64,000 bases of DNA from contig JAGXRD010000042.1 of assembly GCA_018336035.1 (NCBI GenBank), forward strand, positions 1 through 64,000, given 5' to 3'. Position numbers and translations under genes: made by a program. The number at the start of each line of letters is the position of its first letter. Position 1 is the first letter of the stretch. The notes beneath the pieces are model-generated. The model saw nothing but the letters and a program-made list of their open reading frames with translations. It was not told the origin of the DNA and ran no database searches. The stretch is from Alphaproteobacteria bacterium (lineage in GTDB: Bacteria > Pseudomonadota > Alphaproteobacteria > Ferrovibrionales > Ferrovibrionaceae). Shown in pieces: positions 24,348-33,781 of this stretch.

Positions 24348-26359
24348 GTCCTGTCCTCCGGATCGAGTCTCATCAGGGGTGCGCCGCCGGCTACCGTGTC
24401 GCCCGGCGCGCAGTAGATTTCGGCCACCAAGCCCGCGACCGGCGCGGACAGACTCTGCAAGAGTTTCATTGCCTCCAGCACAACGAGCGTTTCACCCTTG
24501 CTCACCTGCTCGCCCGGCGCCACGCGAACCTCGACCACCGCGCCGGGCATTGGGGCGGTAAGCGTGTCGGCGCCGCTGGCGGCGCCCGAAGCACGCTGCA
24601 GGTGCCGGCCCTTGAGCGTACAAAGCGACACGATCACCATGCCATCTGGCGCAGAAACATGCACCTGCCATCGCTCGCCGTGCCGCAGAACGTGCACGCG
24701 GCGAGCGAAGGGTGCTTCGTTCATCCAACCTGTCAGGCTTTCTGCGGACAGGCGCGCGCCTTCGACGCCAAGATCGGGACCGTCGGGCAATATCACCTTG
24801 ACGCGCGCGCCCCGCCCCACGACCCTGATCGGCGCATCGGCGTCATCGCTCCAGTAGCAGGCTGCGCCCGGCTGCCCCGCAGCCTCCGTTAGCCGCCAAG
24901 CGCCAAGACTGTGCCAAGGAGTATTCGGCATGGGCGAAAGGTGCAGATGCAGGCAGAGCGCGGCCAGGGCGCGGGATTCGCCGTCGGGTACGGGGGCGGT
25001 CCAGCCGCACGGGAACATCTCGGCCAGCCCCCCGGTGTGGTGGTTCAGGGAGGCAAAGTCAGAATGGGTGAGAAGCGCCCGTTGATACGCGAGATTGACG
25101 CGGACTCCGCCCACTGCGAAGGAATCGAGGGCCTTGACCGTCCTCCGGATGGCCTCTGCGCGACCCGGGGCATGGACGATGAGTTTGGCGAGCATCGAAT
25201 CGTAGAAATGCCCCACCACCGACCCTTCTTCCACTCCGCTGTCGAGCCGCACAGTTCGCGGTGGCGCCCATAACGTGATCGTGCCGGTTTCGGGGCGGAA
25301 ATTCTCGGCCGGGTTCTCCGCAGCGACGCGGACCTCTATGGCGTGGCCACCAAGCGTAACGTCCTCCTGCGCAAACCCCAGTGCCTCGCCACGCGCGATG
25401 CGCAACTGCCACTCAACCAGGTCGATACCGGTGATGGCTTCGGTCACGGGATGCTCTACCTGAAGTCTGGTGTTCATCTCCAAGAAATAGAATTCGGCCC
25501 GCGCGGGATCGTACAGATATTCCACCGTTCCCGCCGAGCGGTAGCAAATGGCCCGCGCCAGTTGGACGGCAGCGCCATGCATGGCTGAGCGCAAAGCGTC
25601 GGGGATGCCTGGGGCGGGCGCTTCCTCGATCAGCTTCTGATGGTTGCGCTGAAGCGAACAGTCGCGATCGCCCAAATGCAGCACATTGCCATACGCGTCG
25701 CCCAGGACCTGCACCTCGATGTGGCGCACGCGCGGTGCATAGCGCTCCAAGAATATGGCCGGATCGCCAAAGACGCTTTTTGCCTCGGCTCGTGCTGAGG
25801 CGATGGCCTCGCCTGCCGCACGCATACTGGTGACGAGCCGCATTCCCCGCCCGCCGCCGCCGGCGCTGGCCTTGACCATGAAGGGCACGCCGAGCGTCTG
25901 TGCCTCCATGAAAAGCCGGTCATCGGACTGGTCCGCGCCGCTGTAGCCAGGCAGCACCGGTACGCCGGCCGCCTGGGCTGCGGCCTTGGCGTCTATCTTC
26001 GAGCCCATGCGCGCGATCGCCTGGGGTGAAGGTCCAATGAACGCCAATCCCGCTTCTTCCACGCGCGTCGCGAATTCGGCGTTTTCGGACAGGAAGCCGT
26101 AGCCTGGGTGAATCGCGGCCGCGCCGGTGCCCCGCGCCGCCCCAAGGATAGCGTCGATGTTCAGATAGCTTTCCGCTGCGGCAGCCGGACCGATGCAAAC
26201 GGCGTGATCGGCCTCGGCCACGAAGGGCGCGTCTCGGTCAACTTCGGAGAAAACAGCCACGCTTTCCAGCCCCAGCTTCCGGCAGGCGCGCTGGATCCGG
26301 CGGGCGATCTCGCCCCGGTTGGCGATAAGGACGCGGGCGAAGCTCAAGTCACCCGCCAT
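24344..26359 (-). CDS. Acyl-CoA carboxylase alpha subunit, system A (biotin carboxylase + BCCP)
   Basis: 671 residues. N-terminal biotin carboxylase (about 1-450): VLIANRGEIARRIQRAC, HPGYGFLSENAEFA, ATP loop KASAGGGGRGM, FLEMNTRLQVEHPVTE. A middle BT-like linker follows, then a C-terminal biotinyl domain with LTAPMPGAVVEV and VLEAMKLLQS, Lys632 being the biotin attachment site. It is shaped like MccA/LiuD/AtuF. It carboxylates biotin; the beta subunit (27151-28749) transfers CO2 to a 3-methyl-2-enoyl-CoA. It overlaps the hydratase gene by 16 bases and the dehydrogenase by 4. Confidence 0.93.
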   Translation of the reverse strand: MAGDLSFARVLIANRGEIARRIQRACRKLGLESVAVFSEVDRDAPFVAEADHAVCIGPAAAAESYLNIDAILGAARGTGAAAIHPGYGFLSENAEFATRVEEAGLAFIGPSPQAIARMGSKIDAKAAAQAAGVPVLPGYSGADQSDDRLFMEAQTLGVPFMVKASAGGGGRGMRLVTSMRAAGEAIASARAEAKSVFGDPAIFLERYAPRVRHIEVQVLGDAYGNVLHLGDRDCSLQRNHQKLIEEAPAPGIPDALRSAMHGAAVQLARAICYRSAGTVEYLYDPARAEFYFLEMNTRLQVEHPVTEAITGIDLVEWQLRIARGEALGFAQEDVTLGGHAIEVRVAAENPAENFRPETGTITLWAPPRTVRLDSGVEEGSVVGHFYDSMLAKLIVHAPGRAEAIRRTVKALDSFAVGGVRVNLAYQRALLTHSDFASLNHHTGGLAEMFPCGWTAPVPDGESRALAALCLHLHLSPMPNTPWHSLGAWRLTEAAGQPGAACYWSDDADAPIRVVGRGARVKVILPDGPDLGVEGARLSAESLTGWMNEAPFARRVHVLRHGERWQVHVSAPDGMVIVSLCTLKGRHLQRASGAASGADTLTAPMPGAVVEVRVAPGEQVSKGETLVVLEAMKLLQSLSAPVAGLVAEIYCAPGDTVAGGAPLMRLDPEDRT

Positions 26360-27141
26360 GAGGGCGTACCCTTGTTCAGGAAGCTATTGATCCCCTCAAT
26401 GCCTTCTTCGGTTTCCCAAGCGTCGGCCAAGCGGTCCGCGGTATAGATCATGCTGTCTTCGATCCCATGGCCTGCTACATAGGCGATCAGCCGCTTGGTA
26501 TCGGCAACTGCTCCGGGCGCGGCCTGCAGATGGGCGCTGACAACGCGTTCCACCGCAGCGTCCAGCGCATCCGGCGCGGCCACCTCCGTCAGCAATCCGA
26601 TCCGCTCGGCCCGCTCGGTGCCGAACAGTGCACCGGAGAGCATCGTCTCGCGTGATGCAGCCTCGCCGATGCGCGCCACCACGTAAGGCGAGATGTTGGC
26701 GGGCAGGAGGCCGAGCCGCACCTCAGTCAGGCCGAACGTTGCGCCTTCGGCGCCGATGGCGTAGTCGCACACCGATATCAGGCCTACGCCGCCGCCATAG
26801 GCCGCCCCGTTGATTCTTCCGATCAGCGGCTTGGGCAATGTGTCGAGCCGGCGCAAGAGCCGAGCGAGCGTAGCACTCTGTTCCACCCGTTCCGCGCGGC
26901 TCTTTTGCACGTTCGAGGCGAACCAGTTGAAGTCGCCCCCAGCGCAGAAGCTCTTGCCGGCGCCGGTCAGCACCACGAGGCGCACCGCCTTGTCCTCAGC
27001 AAGCGCCGCCGCCGTTGCGCCGAGTTCCGAGATCAGCGCCGCGTTGAGCGAGTTGTGCTTGTCGGGACGATTGAGGATGACGGTGGCGACGCCGCGTGAG
27101 TCCACGTCGACCTGCAACGTTTCATGGCGATCATAAACCAT
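26344..27141 (-). CDS. Methylglutaconyl-CoA-hydratase-like crotonase (LiuC/AtuE type)
   Basis: 265 residues. FCAGGDFNWF, GAAYGGGVGLISVCDYAIG, GATFGLTEVRLGLLPANISPYVV and the ending SFLNKGTPSWR match the LiuC/AtuE branch, which hydrates the glutaconyl-CoA product made by the carboxylase. Located between the carboxylase beta and alpha genes, as in liu and atu clusters. The product would suit the HMG-CoA-lyase-like enzyme at 57045-58004. Residues do not tell whether the side chain is methyl or a longer isoprenoid. Confidence 0.9.
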   Translation of the reverse strand: MVYDRHETLQVDVDSRGVATVILNRPDKHNSLNAALISELGATAAALAEDKAVRLVVLTGAGKSFCAGGDFNWFASNVQKSRAERVEQSATLARLLRRLDTLPKPLIGRINGAAYGGGVGLISVCDYAIGAEGATFGLTEVRLGLLPANISPYVVARIGEAASRETMLSGALFGTERAERIGLLTEVAAPDALDAAVERVVSAHLQAAPGAVADTKRLIAYVAGHGIEDSMIYTADRLADAWETEEGIEGINSFLNKGTPSWRVT

Positions 27142-27150
27142 TGTCTGTCC

Positions 27151-28749
27151 TTACATTCTGAAAACGGGTGTATGACGCCCCGTATCCGGAACCGAGGTCA
27201 CTATCGCCAGGCACAGGCCCAGGATGTCGCGGGTCTGGCCAGGCTCGATCAGGCCGTCGTCCCACAGCCTCGAGGTCGCGTAATAGGGGTCGGACTGTTT
27301 GGCATATTGCGCACGCACCTCGGCCTCGATCCGTGCCAGATCGGCCTGCATATTAGCAGGGTCTCCGCCCTTCCCGCGCCGCAGCTCCAACATGACATTC
27401 GAGGCAATGTCGGCCGACATGGTTGCCAACTCCGCTGTGGGCCAGGCGAAGAGAAAGCATGGCGCGAACCCTCGGCCGCACATGCCGTAGTTGCCGGCGC
27501 CGTAGGAGCCGCCCACAATTACCGACAGCCGGGGCACCTTAGCCACGGACATGGCGTAGACCAGCTTGGCGCTATTCTTGGCGATGCCGCCGCGCTCGGC
27601 CTCGGTGCCGACCATGAAGCCGGAAATGTTGTGCAGGAATAGAAGCGGAATGTCGCGCTGGTCGCACATCGACACGAACTGCGCACCTTTCAGCGAGCTG
27701 TCGGAGAGCAGCGCGCCGTTGTTGCCGAGGATTCCGACGCGATAGCCGTGGATGCGGGCGGTTCCGCAGACGAGCGTCTCGCCCCAGCTCGGCTTGAATT
27801 CGCGGAACTCGCCTGCGTCGATCATGCGCAGCAGAAGCTCTCGTACATCATAGGGCTGCTTGCGATCGGCGCTGATAATCCCTAACAGCTCTTCGGGATC
27901 GTGCAGGGGTGCGGCGGTGGGTATATCCGGCGCCATCGGCCGCGTGAGGCCCAGGCTGGCCACAATGTCGCGCATCAGCGCCAGCGCGTGATATTCGTCT
28001 TCAGCCAGATGGTCGCTGACCCCCGAGACGCGGGTATGCATCTCTGCGCCGCCCAGCGTTTCGCCGTCCACCTCCTCATTGATCGCCACCTTGACGATCG
28101 AGGGCCCCCCAAGATGGATGCGCGCATTGCCGCGCACCATGATGACCTCGTCCGAGAGCGCCGGAATGTAGGCGCCTCCCGCCGTGCAACCGCCGAACAC
28201 CGCCGAAATCTGCGGCAGACCGGATGCCGACATGTTGGTCTGGCGGAAGAAAGAATTGCCGAAATGCCGGGCATCGGGGAAGACCCGGTCCTGCTCGGGC
28301 AAGTAGGCTCCGCCGCAATCAACGAGGTAAAGACAGGGCAGACGGTTTTCCGCCGCGATCTCCTGCGCACGAATATGCTTCTTAACGGTTTCGTGGTAAA
28401 ATGAACCACCTTTGACCGTGGCATCGTTGGCGATAACCATACAGGGCAGTCCGTGCACGATGCCAACGCCCGTCACTATCCCGGCGCCGGGCACATCTCC
28501 GCCGTATTGTCCGTAGGCCGCCAGCGAAGAAAGCTCCATGAACGCGGTACCGGGATCCACCAGCAGGTCGATTCGTTCGCGGACCAGAAGCTTGCCGCGG
28601 CTGCGGTGGCGTTCGACCATGTCGGCGCGACCGCCTGCGGTCGCTACGGCGATCCGCCCACGCAGTGTCTCGACACGCGCTTTTTGTGCTACGTGATTGC
28701 ACCTGAAGGTTTCCGAGCCGATCAATACGGCCGATGTGAGTTCAACCAT
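27151..28749 (-). CDS. Acyl-CoA carboxylase beta subunit (carboxyltransferase), system A
   Basis: 532 residues of the MccB/LiuB/AtuC class. Core blocks: ERIDLLVDPGTAFMELSSLAA, GAGIVTGVGIVHG, ANDATVKGGSFY, GGCTAGGAYIPALSDE, YDVRELLLRMIDAGEF, SGFMVGTEAERGGIAKNSAKLV and SYGAGNYGMCGRGF. The segment after GAGN reads GRGFAPCFLFAWP, different from the two other carboxylases here. It is the first enzyme gene after the TetR gene (4 bp gap). Confidence 0.93.
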   Translation of the reverse strand: MVELTSAVLIGSETFRCNHVAQKARVETLRGRIAVATAGGRADMVERHRSRGKLLVRERIDLLVDPGTAFMELSSLAAYGQYGGDVPGAGIVTGVGIVHGLPCMVIANDATVKGGSFYHETVKKHIRAQEIAAENRLPCLYLVDCGGAYLPEQDRVFPDARHFGNSFFRQTNMSASGLPQISAVFGGCTAGGAYIPALSDEVIMVRGNARIHLGGPSIVKVAINEEVDGETLGGAEMHTRVSGVSDHLAEDEYHALALMRDIVASLGLTRPMAPDIPTAAPLHDPEELLGIISADRKQPYDVRELLLRMIDAGEFREFKPSWGETLVCGTARIHGYRVGILGNNGALLSDSSLKGAQFVSMCDQRDIPLLFLHNISGFMVGTEAERGGIAKNSAKLVYAMSVAKVPRLSVIVGGSYGAGNYGMCGRGFAPCFLFAWPTAELATMSADIASNVMLELRRGKGGDPANMQADLARIEAEVRAQYAKQSDPYYATSRLWDDGLIEPGQTRDILGLCLAIVTSVPDTGRHTPVFRM

Positions 28750-28752
28750 GAA

Positions 28753-29373
28753 TTAAGCTTCTCGCTGTTCGAGCATTCCATTGAGAAGGATGTCGGCATA
28801 TGCCGCGGCCAGCGTCTCGACGCTGCCGCGTTCGGGGTCGAACCATTCCAAGGTTGCATTCAGCGCGCCAATAAGCATCAGACGCAGACGACGGATATCG
28901 ACGTTGCGCCGCACGGCTCCGACCTTCTGAAGGCGGGTCAGCAAGGCGTCCCACTCGGCCTCGTAGGCCCGGCGCGTAGGCAGATTGGCATCGCGGACGG
29001 ATTGCGGCACCTGCCCGAAAATCCGCACATTGGCCGATGAGTAGTCACTGACGTCCAACAACGCGCGCAGGTGCGCCCTTATCGCTGCCCGAAGAATGGC
29101 GGCAGCGGGGCCGTCGGGATGTGTTAAAACAGCTCGGCGCATCTTCTCGTGGACGGCTAAGATACCCGCATCCAGAATGGCCACGACGATCTCGTCCTTT
29201 GAGCCGAAATGATAATAGATGCTCCCTGCCTTGATCCCCGCCGCCTCGGCGATCTTCCTCAGCGATACCGGGCCATAGCCCTGTTCGCGGAAAAGCCGCG
29301 CCGCAACATTCAGTATGCCGTCGCGCCCGACTGGGTTGCGAGTGGTAGCGGCTAACACTTTTTTCGCGACCAC
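28753..29373 (-). CDS. TetR-family transcriptional regulator (single-length)
   Basis: 206 residues. HTH near 20-65: LRKIAEAAGIKAGSIYYHFGSKDEI. The C-terminal domain has SSANVRIFGQ and LIGALNATLEWFDPERG, also found in both halves of the double TetR protein at 42255-43568. The likely start is GTG 29373; no strong ribosome site precedes it. Operator 5 lies 30 bp upstream, so autorepression of this carboxylase/bioY operon is likely. The inducer is probably an acyl-CoA intermediate. AtuR, the known repressor of acyclic-terpene genes in Pseudomonas, is also TetR-type. Confidence 0.92.
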   Translation of the reverse strand: MVAKKVLAATTRNPVGRDGILNVAARLFREQGYGPVSLRKIAEAAGIKAGSIYYHFGSKDEIVVAILDAGILAVHEKMRRAVLTHPDGPAAAILRAAIRAHLRALLDVSDYSSANVRIFGQVPQSVRDANLPTRRAYEAEWDALLTRLQKVGAVRRNVDIRRLRLMLIGALNATLEWFDPERGSVETLAAAYADILLNGMLEQREA

Positions 29374-29403
29374 GGAGGTATCCAGCAGAGGCTCGTTGCA
29401 TAA

Positions 29404-29417
29404 CTAACATTTGTTAG
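29404..29417. promoter_or_regulatory. Regulon palindrome, site 5
   Basis: CTAACATTTGTTAG, 30 bp upstream of the TetR start codon. It would control TetR, carboxylase system A, hydratase, dehydrogenase and bioY. Confidence 0.78.
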
Positions 29418-29526
29418 CTTGGTTCCGCCGAAATGTCAACTATGCTTCAGCGGGTTTCACGCTTTAGGGATCGACCGGTTGCCTACCGCCGGTACCCAGA
29501 CCCTTAAGGGCTCGCGACCGCATGGG

Positions 29527-30357
29527 TCAGATGGTGAAGCCACCTCCGCAGATCACGTATTGGCCCGAGATGAAGTTCGATTCGGGCAGGCAGAAAAGAT
29601 AGACGGCACCAGCCGCCTCTTCGGGCGTGCCGACGCGTCCCAGCGGGATCATCCGCTCCATCTGGCTCAGCAGGTCTGGGTTGACTCCGACTTTGATCTC
29701 TCTGTTCCCGACGGTGATCTTGTTTGCGCCGCCGGCGCTGCCCTCGGTCAGACGGGTGCGGATCGGTCCAAAAGCCACGGCGTTTACGTTCACTTTGTAG
29801 CGCCCCCATTCCTTCGCCATGGTCCGAGTCAGGCCCAGGATTCCGGCCTTGGCGGCAGAATAGTTGATCTGGCCGGCATTGCCTCCGGTGCCGGCAATCG
29901 AAGAGATGTTCACTACTTTTCGGAATACCTCCTTACCGGCAGCAGCCTCTTCCTTGGCCCTGGCTGCGATCACCGGCTGTGCAGCGCGCAGGATCTTGAA
30001 TGGGGCGGTCAGGTGCACGTCAATGATCGCCTGCCACTGCTCGTCTGTCATCTTCTGGACCACACTGTCCCAAGTGTAGCCCGCGTTATTCACGATGATG
30101 TCGAGCCCACCGAAGCTGTCGACTCCGGTCTGCACGAAACGTTCAGCGAAGCCCGTCTCTGTCACGCTGCCCGCGCAAACAACCGCCCGGCCACCGCTGG
30201 CGCGGATTGCGTCAGCGGTTTCGCTGGCCGGGTCGACGTCAAGATCGTTCACCACGACCCGCGCGCCTTCCGACGCCAGCTTCAGCGCGATCTCGCGCCC
30301 GATGCCACGGCCCGAACCCGAAACCAGAGCCACGCGGCCTTCAAGTTTCCCCGCCAT
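29527..30357 (-). CDS. SDR, 3-hydroxyacyl-CoA dehydrogenase-like
   Basis: 276 residues from ATG 30357 after GGAGGAG. LVSGSGRGIG cofactor loop, VVNDLD (NAD-favouring acidic residue), ISSIAG with the catalytic Ser, and YSAAK (Tyr166, Lys170) show an active classical SDR. It is related to MFE-2-type 3-hydroxyacyl-CoA dehydrogenases. An insertion around 131-145 (ARAKEEAAAGKEVFRK) is longer than usual. It follows the thiolase gene by 23 bases and probably makes its 3-oxoacyl-CoA substrate. End of the AtuA-led operon. Confidence 0.88.
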   Translation of the reverse strand: MAGKLEGRVALVSGSGRGIGREIALKLASEGARVVVNDLDVDPASETADAIRASGGRAVVCAGSVTETGFAERFVQTGVDSFGGLDIIVNNAGYTWDSVVQKMTDEQWQAIIDVHLTAPFKILRAAQPVIAARAKEEAAAGKEVFRKVVNISSIAGTGGNAGQINYSAAKAGILGLTRTMAKEWGRYKVNVNAVAFGPIRTRLTEGSAGGANKITVGNREIKVGVNPDLLSQMERMIPLGRVGTPEEAAGAVYLFCLPESNFISGQYVICGGGFTI

Positions 30358-30380
30358 GTCGTCTCCTCCGTTCGCCCGCC

Positions 30381-31565
30381 TCAGGCTTTCTCGTAAAGGG
30401 TTACCACACAAGCACCACCCAGTCCCAGATTGTGTTGAAGCGCCAGACGTGCGCCCTCGACTTGGCGCGCCCCGCTCGTTCCACGCAACTGCTGCACGAG
30501 TTCCGCACACTGCGCCAGGCCTGTCGCACCCAGCGGATGGCCCTTTGAGAGAAGCCCGCCTGAGGGGTTGGTGACATACTTGCCGCCATAGGTGTTATCG
30601 CCATCCTCAACGAGCTTCGCCGCCTCGCCGCGATTGCAGAGCCCAAGCGCCTCATATGTAATGAGCTCGTTGTGGGCGAAACAATCGTGCAGCTCGATTA
30701 CATCCAGATCGCCGGGGCCGAAGCCGGCTGCCTCGTAGACCTGTTCAGCGGCCCGCCGCGCCATAGACCAACCGACGACCTCCCGCATGTCATGGGCGCT
30801 GAAGGTTTCGGGGCCGTCGGTCGTCATTGCCTGTGCGGCGATTCGCACAGATCTGTCGAGGCCGTTCTTTTCCGCAAATTCCTTCGAGCAGATTATCGCG
30901 GCCGCCGCGCCGCAGGTGGGCGGGCAGGCCATCAGCTTCGTCATGACGCCCGGCCAGACCACTTGCGCCTGCAGTACCTCTTCGGGCGTCACCTCCTGAC
31001 GAAACAGCGCAACCGGGTTCTTCGCCGCGTGACGGCTGGCCTTGGCACGGATCCTGGCAAAGGTCTCAAGTGTTGTCCCGAATTCATCCATATGTGCCTT
31101 GCCCGCACCCCCGAAATACCGCAGCGCGAGGGGTACCTCAGCATTTCCGACTAGCCTGTCGGTCTCCGCGTCGAACGACACGAAAGGGCTGACGCGGTCG
31201 GTGAACATCGCGCCGATCGCGCCGGGCTTCATCTGCTCGAAGCCCACAGCGAGAGCACAATCGACAGCGCCGCTTTCCACCGCTTGGCGCGCGAGGAATA
31301 GTGCAGTCGAGCCTGTCGAGCAGTTGTTATTGACGTTGACCACCGGGATGCCGGTCATCCCCACTTGGTATAGCGCGCGCTGGCCGCAGGTACTGTCGCC
31401 GTAGACATAACCTGCGTAGGCCTGCTGTACCTTGTTATAGTCGAGGCCCGCGTCTTCCAGCGCGATGCGCGTGGCTGTACCGGCCATCACGTCGTAGCTC
31501 TCAGACTTCCCGGGCTTCTGAAACGGCACCATTCCGACACCTACGACATAGGCGTTGTCTTTCAT
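30381..31565 (-). CDS. Thiolase (SCP-x/lipid-transfer type), catalytically complete
   Basis: 394 residues with all catalytic residues: Cys82 in NNNCSTGSTAL, His293 in ELHDCFAHNE, His343 in KGHPLGATG and Cys386 in GGACVVTLY. The sequence is of the SCP-x branch, whose members cleave branched-chain 3-oxoacyl-CoAs, in contrast to the Cys-less protein at 1724-2875. GGGAGAAC precedes the ATG. It lies in the operon AtuA, BC, BCCP, CT, thiolase, SDR. Confidence 0.93.
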   Translation of the reverse strand: MKDNAYVVGVGMVPFQKPGKSESYDVMAGTATRIALEDAGLDYNKVQQAYAGYVYGDSTCGQRALYQVGMTGIPVVNVNNNCSTGSTALFLARQAVESGAVDCALAVGFEQMKPGAIGAMFTDRVSPFVSFDAETDRLVGNAEVPLALRYFGGAGKAHMDEFGTTLETFARIRAKASRHAAKNPVALFRQEVTPEEVLQAQVVWPGVMTKLMACPPTCGAAAAIICSKEFAEKNGLDRSVRIAAQAMTTDGPETFSAHDMREVVGWSMARRAAEQVYEAAGFGPGDLDVIELHDCFAHNELITYEALGLCNRGEAAKLVEDGDNTYGGKYVTNPSGGLLSKGHPLGATGLAQCAELVQQLRGTSGARQVEGARLALQHNLGLGGACVVTLYEKA

Positions 31566-31668
31566 TTAACGTTCTCCCATAATTGATTGTCGGGCTGAGC
31601 AACAATTTCCAGCAACGGAAGCGAGAGACAGCTTCCTTCGGCGTTCCGGGGCCTTTGCGGTCGCACCG

Positions 31669-33276
31669 TTACATCCTGAAAACGCCGTAATGAGGATCGC
31701 CGATCGGGGCGTTGAGGGCCGCAGAGATCGATATCGCCAAAGCGTTTCGGGTATCGACTGGATCGAGAATGCCGTCATCCCATATCTCTGAGGTCGAGGT
31801 ATAGGCCTCTACGTCGCGCTTGTAGCGCTCCAGCACCGGGTCTCGGATCGCGGCGATCTCCGCGTCGGTGAGTTCTTTGCCCTCTCGCTGCAACTGGCGA
31901 ATCTTCACGTCAGCCATAGTATTGGCCGCCTGTTCGGCGCCCATGACGCCGATCTCCGCCTGCGGCCACATGAACAGCGTCCGCCCGTCCCAGGCCCGGC
32001 CGCACATGCCGTAATTGCCGGCCCCGTAAGAAGCGTTGGCGATCACCGTGAACTTGGGCACCGCCGAGCCGCCTTGCGCCATCAGCATTTTCGCTCCGTC
32101 CTTGGTGATCCCGCGTTCCTCGTATTGACGGCCGACCATGAAGCCGGTGATGTTCTGGAAGAAGACCAGCGGGGTACGGTTCTGATTACAAAGCTGGATG
32201 AAATGCGCTGCCTTGAGCGAACTATCGTTGAACAGCACCCCATTGTTGGCGAGAATCCCGACCTTGAAACCCCAAATGTGGGCGAAACCGCAGACCAGGC
32301 TAGTGCCGTAATCGGGCTGGTATTCGTGGAATCGGGATCCGTCCACAATGCGCGCGATCACCTCACGCATGTCAAACTGGGTTTTGCGGTCCTTCGGAAT
32401 GATGCCATAAAGCTCTCGAGGGTCGTAGAAAGGCTCTTCGATCGGCGCAGTCGCGATCACCGCTTTTTGAGGCTGCTTCCACTGACTCACGACTTCGCGA
32501 GCGAGCGCGAAGGCATGTGTCTCGCTGGCAGCGCGGTAATCGCCGGTGCCCGACACACTGGTGTGCATGATCGCGCCGCCCAGTTCCTGGACGCCAACTT
32601 CCTCTCCGGTCGCCGCCTTCACGAGAGGCGGACCGCCGAGAAAGATCGCACCACTGCCTTCGATGATAATGTTGTAGTCGCTCAATGCCGGGACATAAGC
32701 ACCGCCGGCCGTACAATGCCCGCCGACGATGGCCAGTTGAGGCACGTTCATTCGGCTGAGGATCGTCTGATTGCGGAATACCCGCCCGCCGAGATAGCGG
32801 TCGGGAAAGACGCCATGCTGGAGCGGCAGAAATCCGCCCGCGCTATCACAGATGTGCACGACCGGCAGGCGGTTCTCGATGGCGATATCCAGAAGCCGCA
32901 CGATCTTCTTGACGGTCAGCGGATACCAGGCCCCACCCTTGACACTTGCGTCATTGGCGTGGATAGCGACCTCGCGCCCCTGCACAATTCCGATGCCCGT
33001 CACAACACCGGCACCTGGTACCGTGCGGTCATATGCCCGGCATGCGGCGAGAGTGGAAAACTCCAGAAATGGTGTCCCGGGGTCGAGCAGCAACTCGAGC
33101 CGCTCGCGTACGGATAGCTTGTTCTGCCGCGCCAGACGGTCGAGGTCGCGCCGCGGGCGTTCGTAGCGGGCAGCGTGCTGGTGCGCATGAAATTCTTTCA
33201 GGCGTCTGGTCATGGCGACGTAATTTTCCCTGTACTCGCCGGCCGTGACATCGATACGGCTCTGGATCTGGCGCAT
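31669..33276 (-). CDS. Acyl-CoA carboxylase beta subunit (carboxyltransferase), system B
   Basis: 535 residues from ATG 33276, just after the BCCP stop. Carboxyltransferase blocks: RERLELLLDPGTPFLEFSTLA, GAGVVTGIGIVQG, ANDASVKGGAWY, GGHCTAGGAYVPALSDY, NITGFMVGRQYEERGITKDGA, SYGAGNYGMCGRAW. The following GRAWDGRTLFMWP differs from systems A and C, suggesting another substrate. With separate BC and BCCP genes and AtuA it forms a geranyl-CoA-carboxylase-like set; the actual acyl chain is unproven. Confidence 0.92.
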   Translation of the reverse strand: MRQIQSRIDVTAGEYRENYVAMTRRLKEFHAHQHAARYERPRRDLDRLARQNKLSVRERLELLLDPGTPFLEFSTLAACRAYDRTVPGAGVVTGIGIVQGREVAIHANDASVKGGAWYPLTVKKIVRLLDIAIENRLPVVHICDSAGGFLPLQHGVFPDRYLGGRVFRNQTILSRMNVPQLAIVGGHCTAGGAYVPALSDYNIIIEGSGAIFLGGPPLVKAATGEEVGVQELGGAIMHTSVSGTGDYRAASETHAFALAREVVSQWKQPQKAVIATAPIEEPFYDPRELYGIIPKDRKTQFDMREVIARIVDGSRFHEYQPDYGTSLVCGFAHIWGFKVGILANNGVLFNDSSLKAAHFIQLCNQNRTPLVFFQNITGFMVGRQYEERGITKDGAKMLMAQGGSAVPKFTVIANASYGAGNYGMCGRAWDGRTLFMWPQAEIGVMGAEQAANTMADVKIRQLQREGKELTDAEIAAIRDPVLERYKRDVEAYTSTSEIWDDGILDPVDTRNALAISISAALNAPIGDPHYGVFRM

Positions 33277-33277
33277 C

Positions 33278-33781
33278 TTATTCCTCCTCGGGCGCAAGGC
33301 GCGCCAGAATGTCCTTGAGGCCGAAGCCCTCGCCGGGAGCAAACGGAACTTCGGCTACCACGCCGTCGCGGGGCGCGCTTAGCGTGGTTTCGAGTTTCAT
33401 GCTCTCGATCACGAGGATCGTCTGGCCCTTTCCGACCCGGTCGCCGGGTCCAGCCGCGACCGAGACAACGACCCCCGGCATCGGGGCCAGGATCTTGTCC
33501 TGACCGGTACCTGTGCCACCTTCAACCTGCTGGTCGGCCGGATCGGTGCGCCCTATCTCGTAGGCACGCCCATACAGGTGGATGAATGTCGCCGTCTTGC
33601 TCACCGTTAGACGCAGCGGGATGCTCCGCCCATCGAGTTCCAGCAAGAAAGCGCCCTTGCCATGCGAGCGGGTCAGGGAACAGTGCACGGCCCGACCCCG
33701 TGCGTGCACGACATATCCCTTGCCGGTATGGGCCAGCCAGATTGGAAATTCCTCGCCGCGAATCTCGAGTAACCGCCGCAT
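33278..33781 (-). CDS. Biotin carboxyl carrier protein, system B
   Basis: 167 residues from ATG 33781, overlapping the biotin carboxylase stop by one base (TGATG). The first about 90 residues resemble the BT linker that normally sits between BC and BCCP in fused alpha subunits (FLLELDGRSIPLRL). The C-terminus is a biotinyl domain: LAPMPGVVVSV and VIESMKLETT with Lys129 as the attachment site (Ser replaces the common Ala before Met). So this carboxylase has a split alpha subunit. Confidence 0.9.
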   Translation of the reverse strand: MRRLLEIRGEEFPIWLAHTGKGYVVHARGRAVHCSLTRSHGKGAFLLELDGRSIPLRLTVSKTATFIHLYGRAYEIGRTDPADQQVEGGTGTGQDKILAPMPGVVVSVAAGPGDRVGKGQTILVIESMKLETTLSAPRDGVVAEVPFAPGEGFGLKDILARLAPEEE

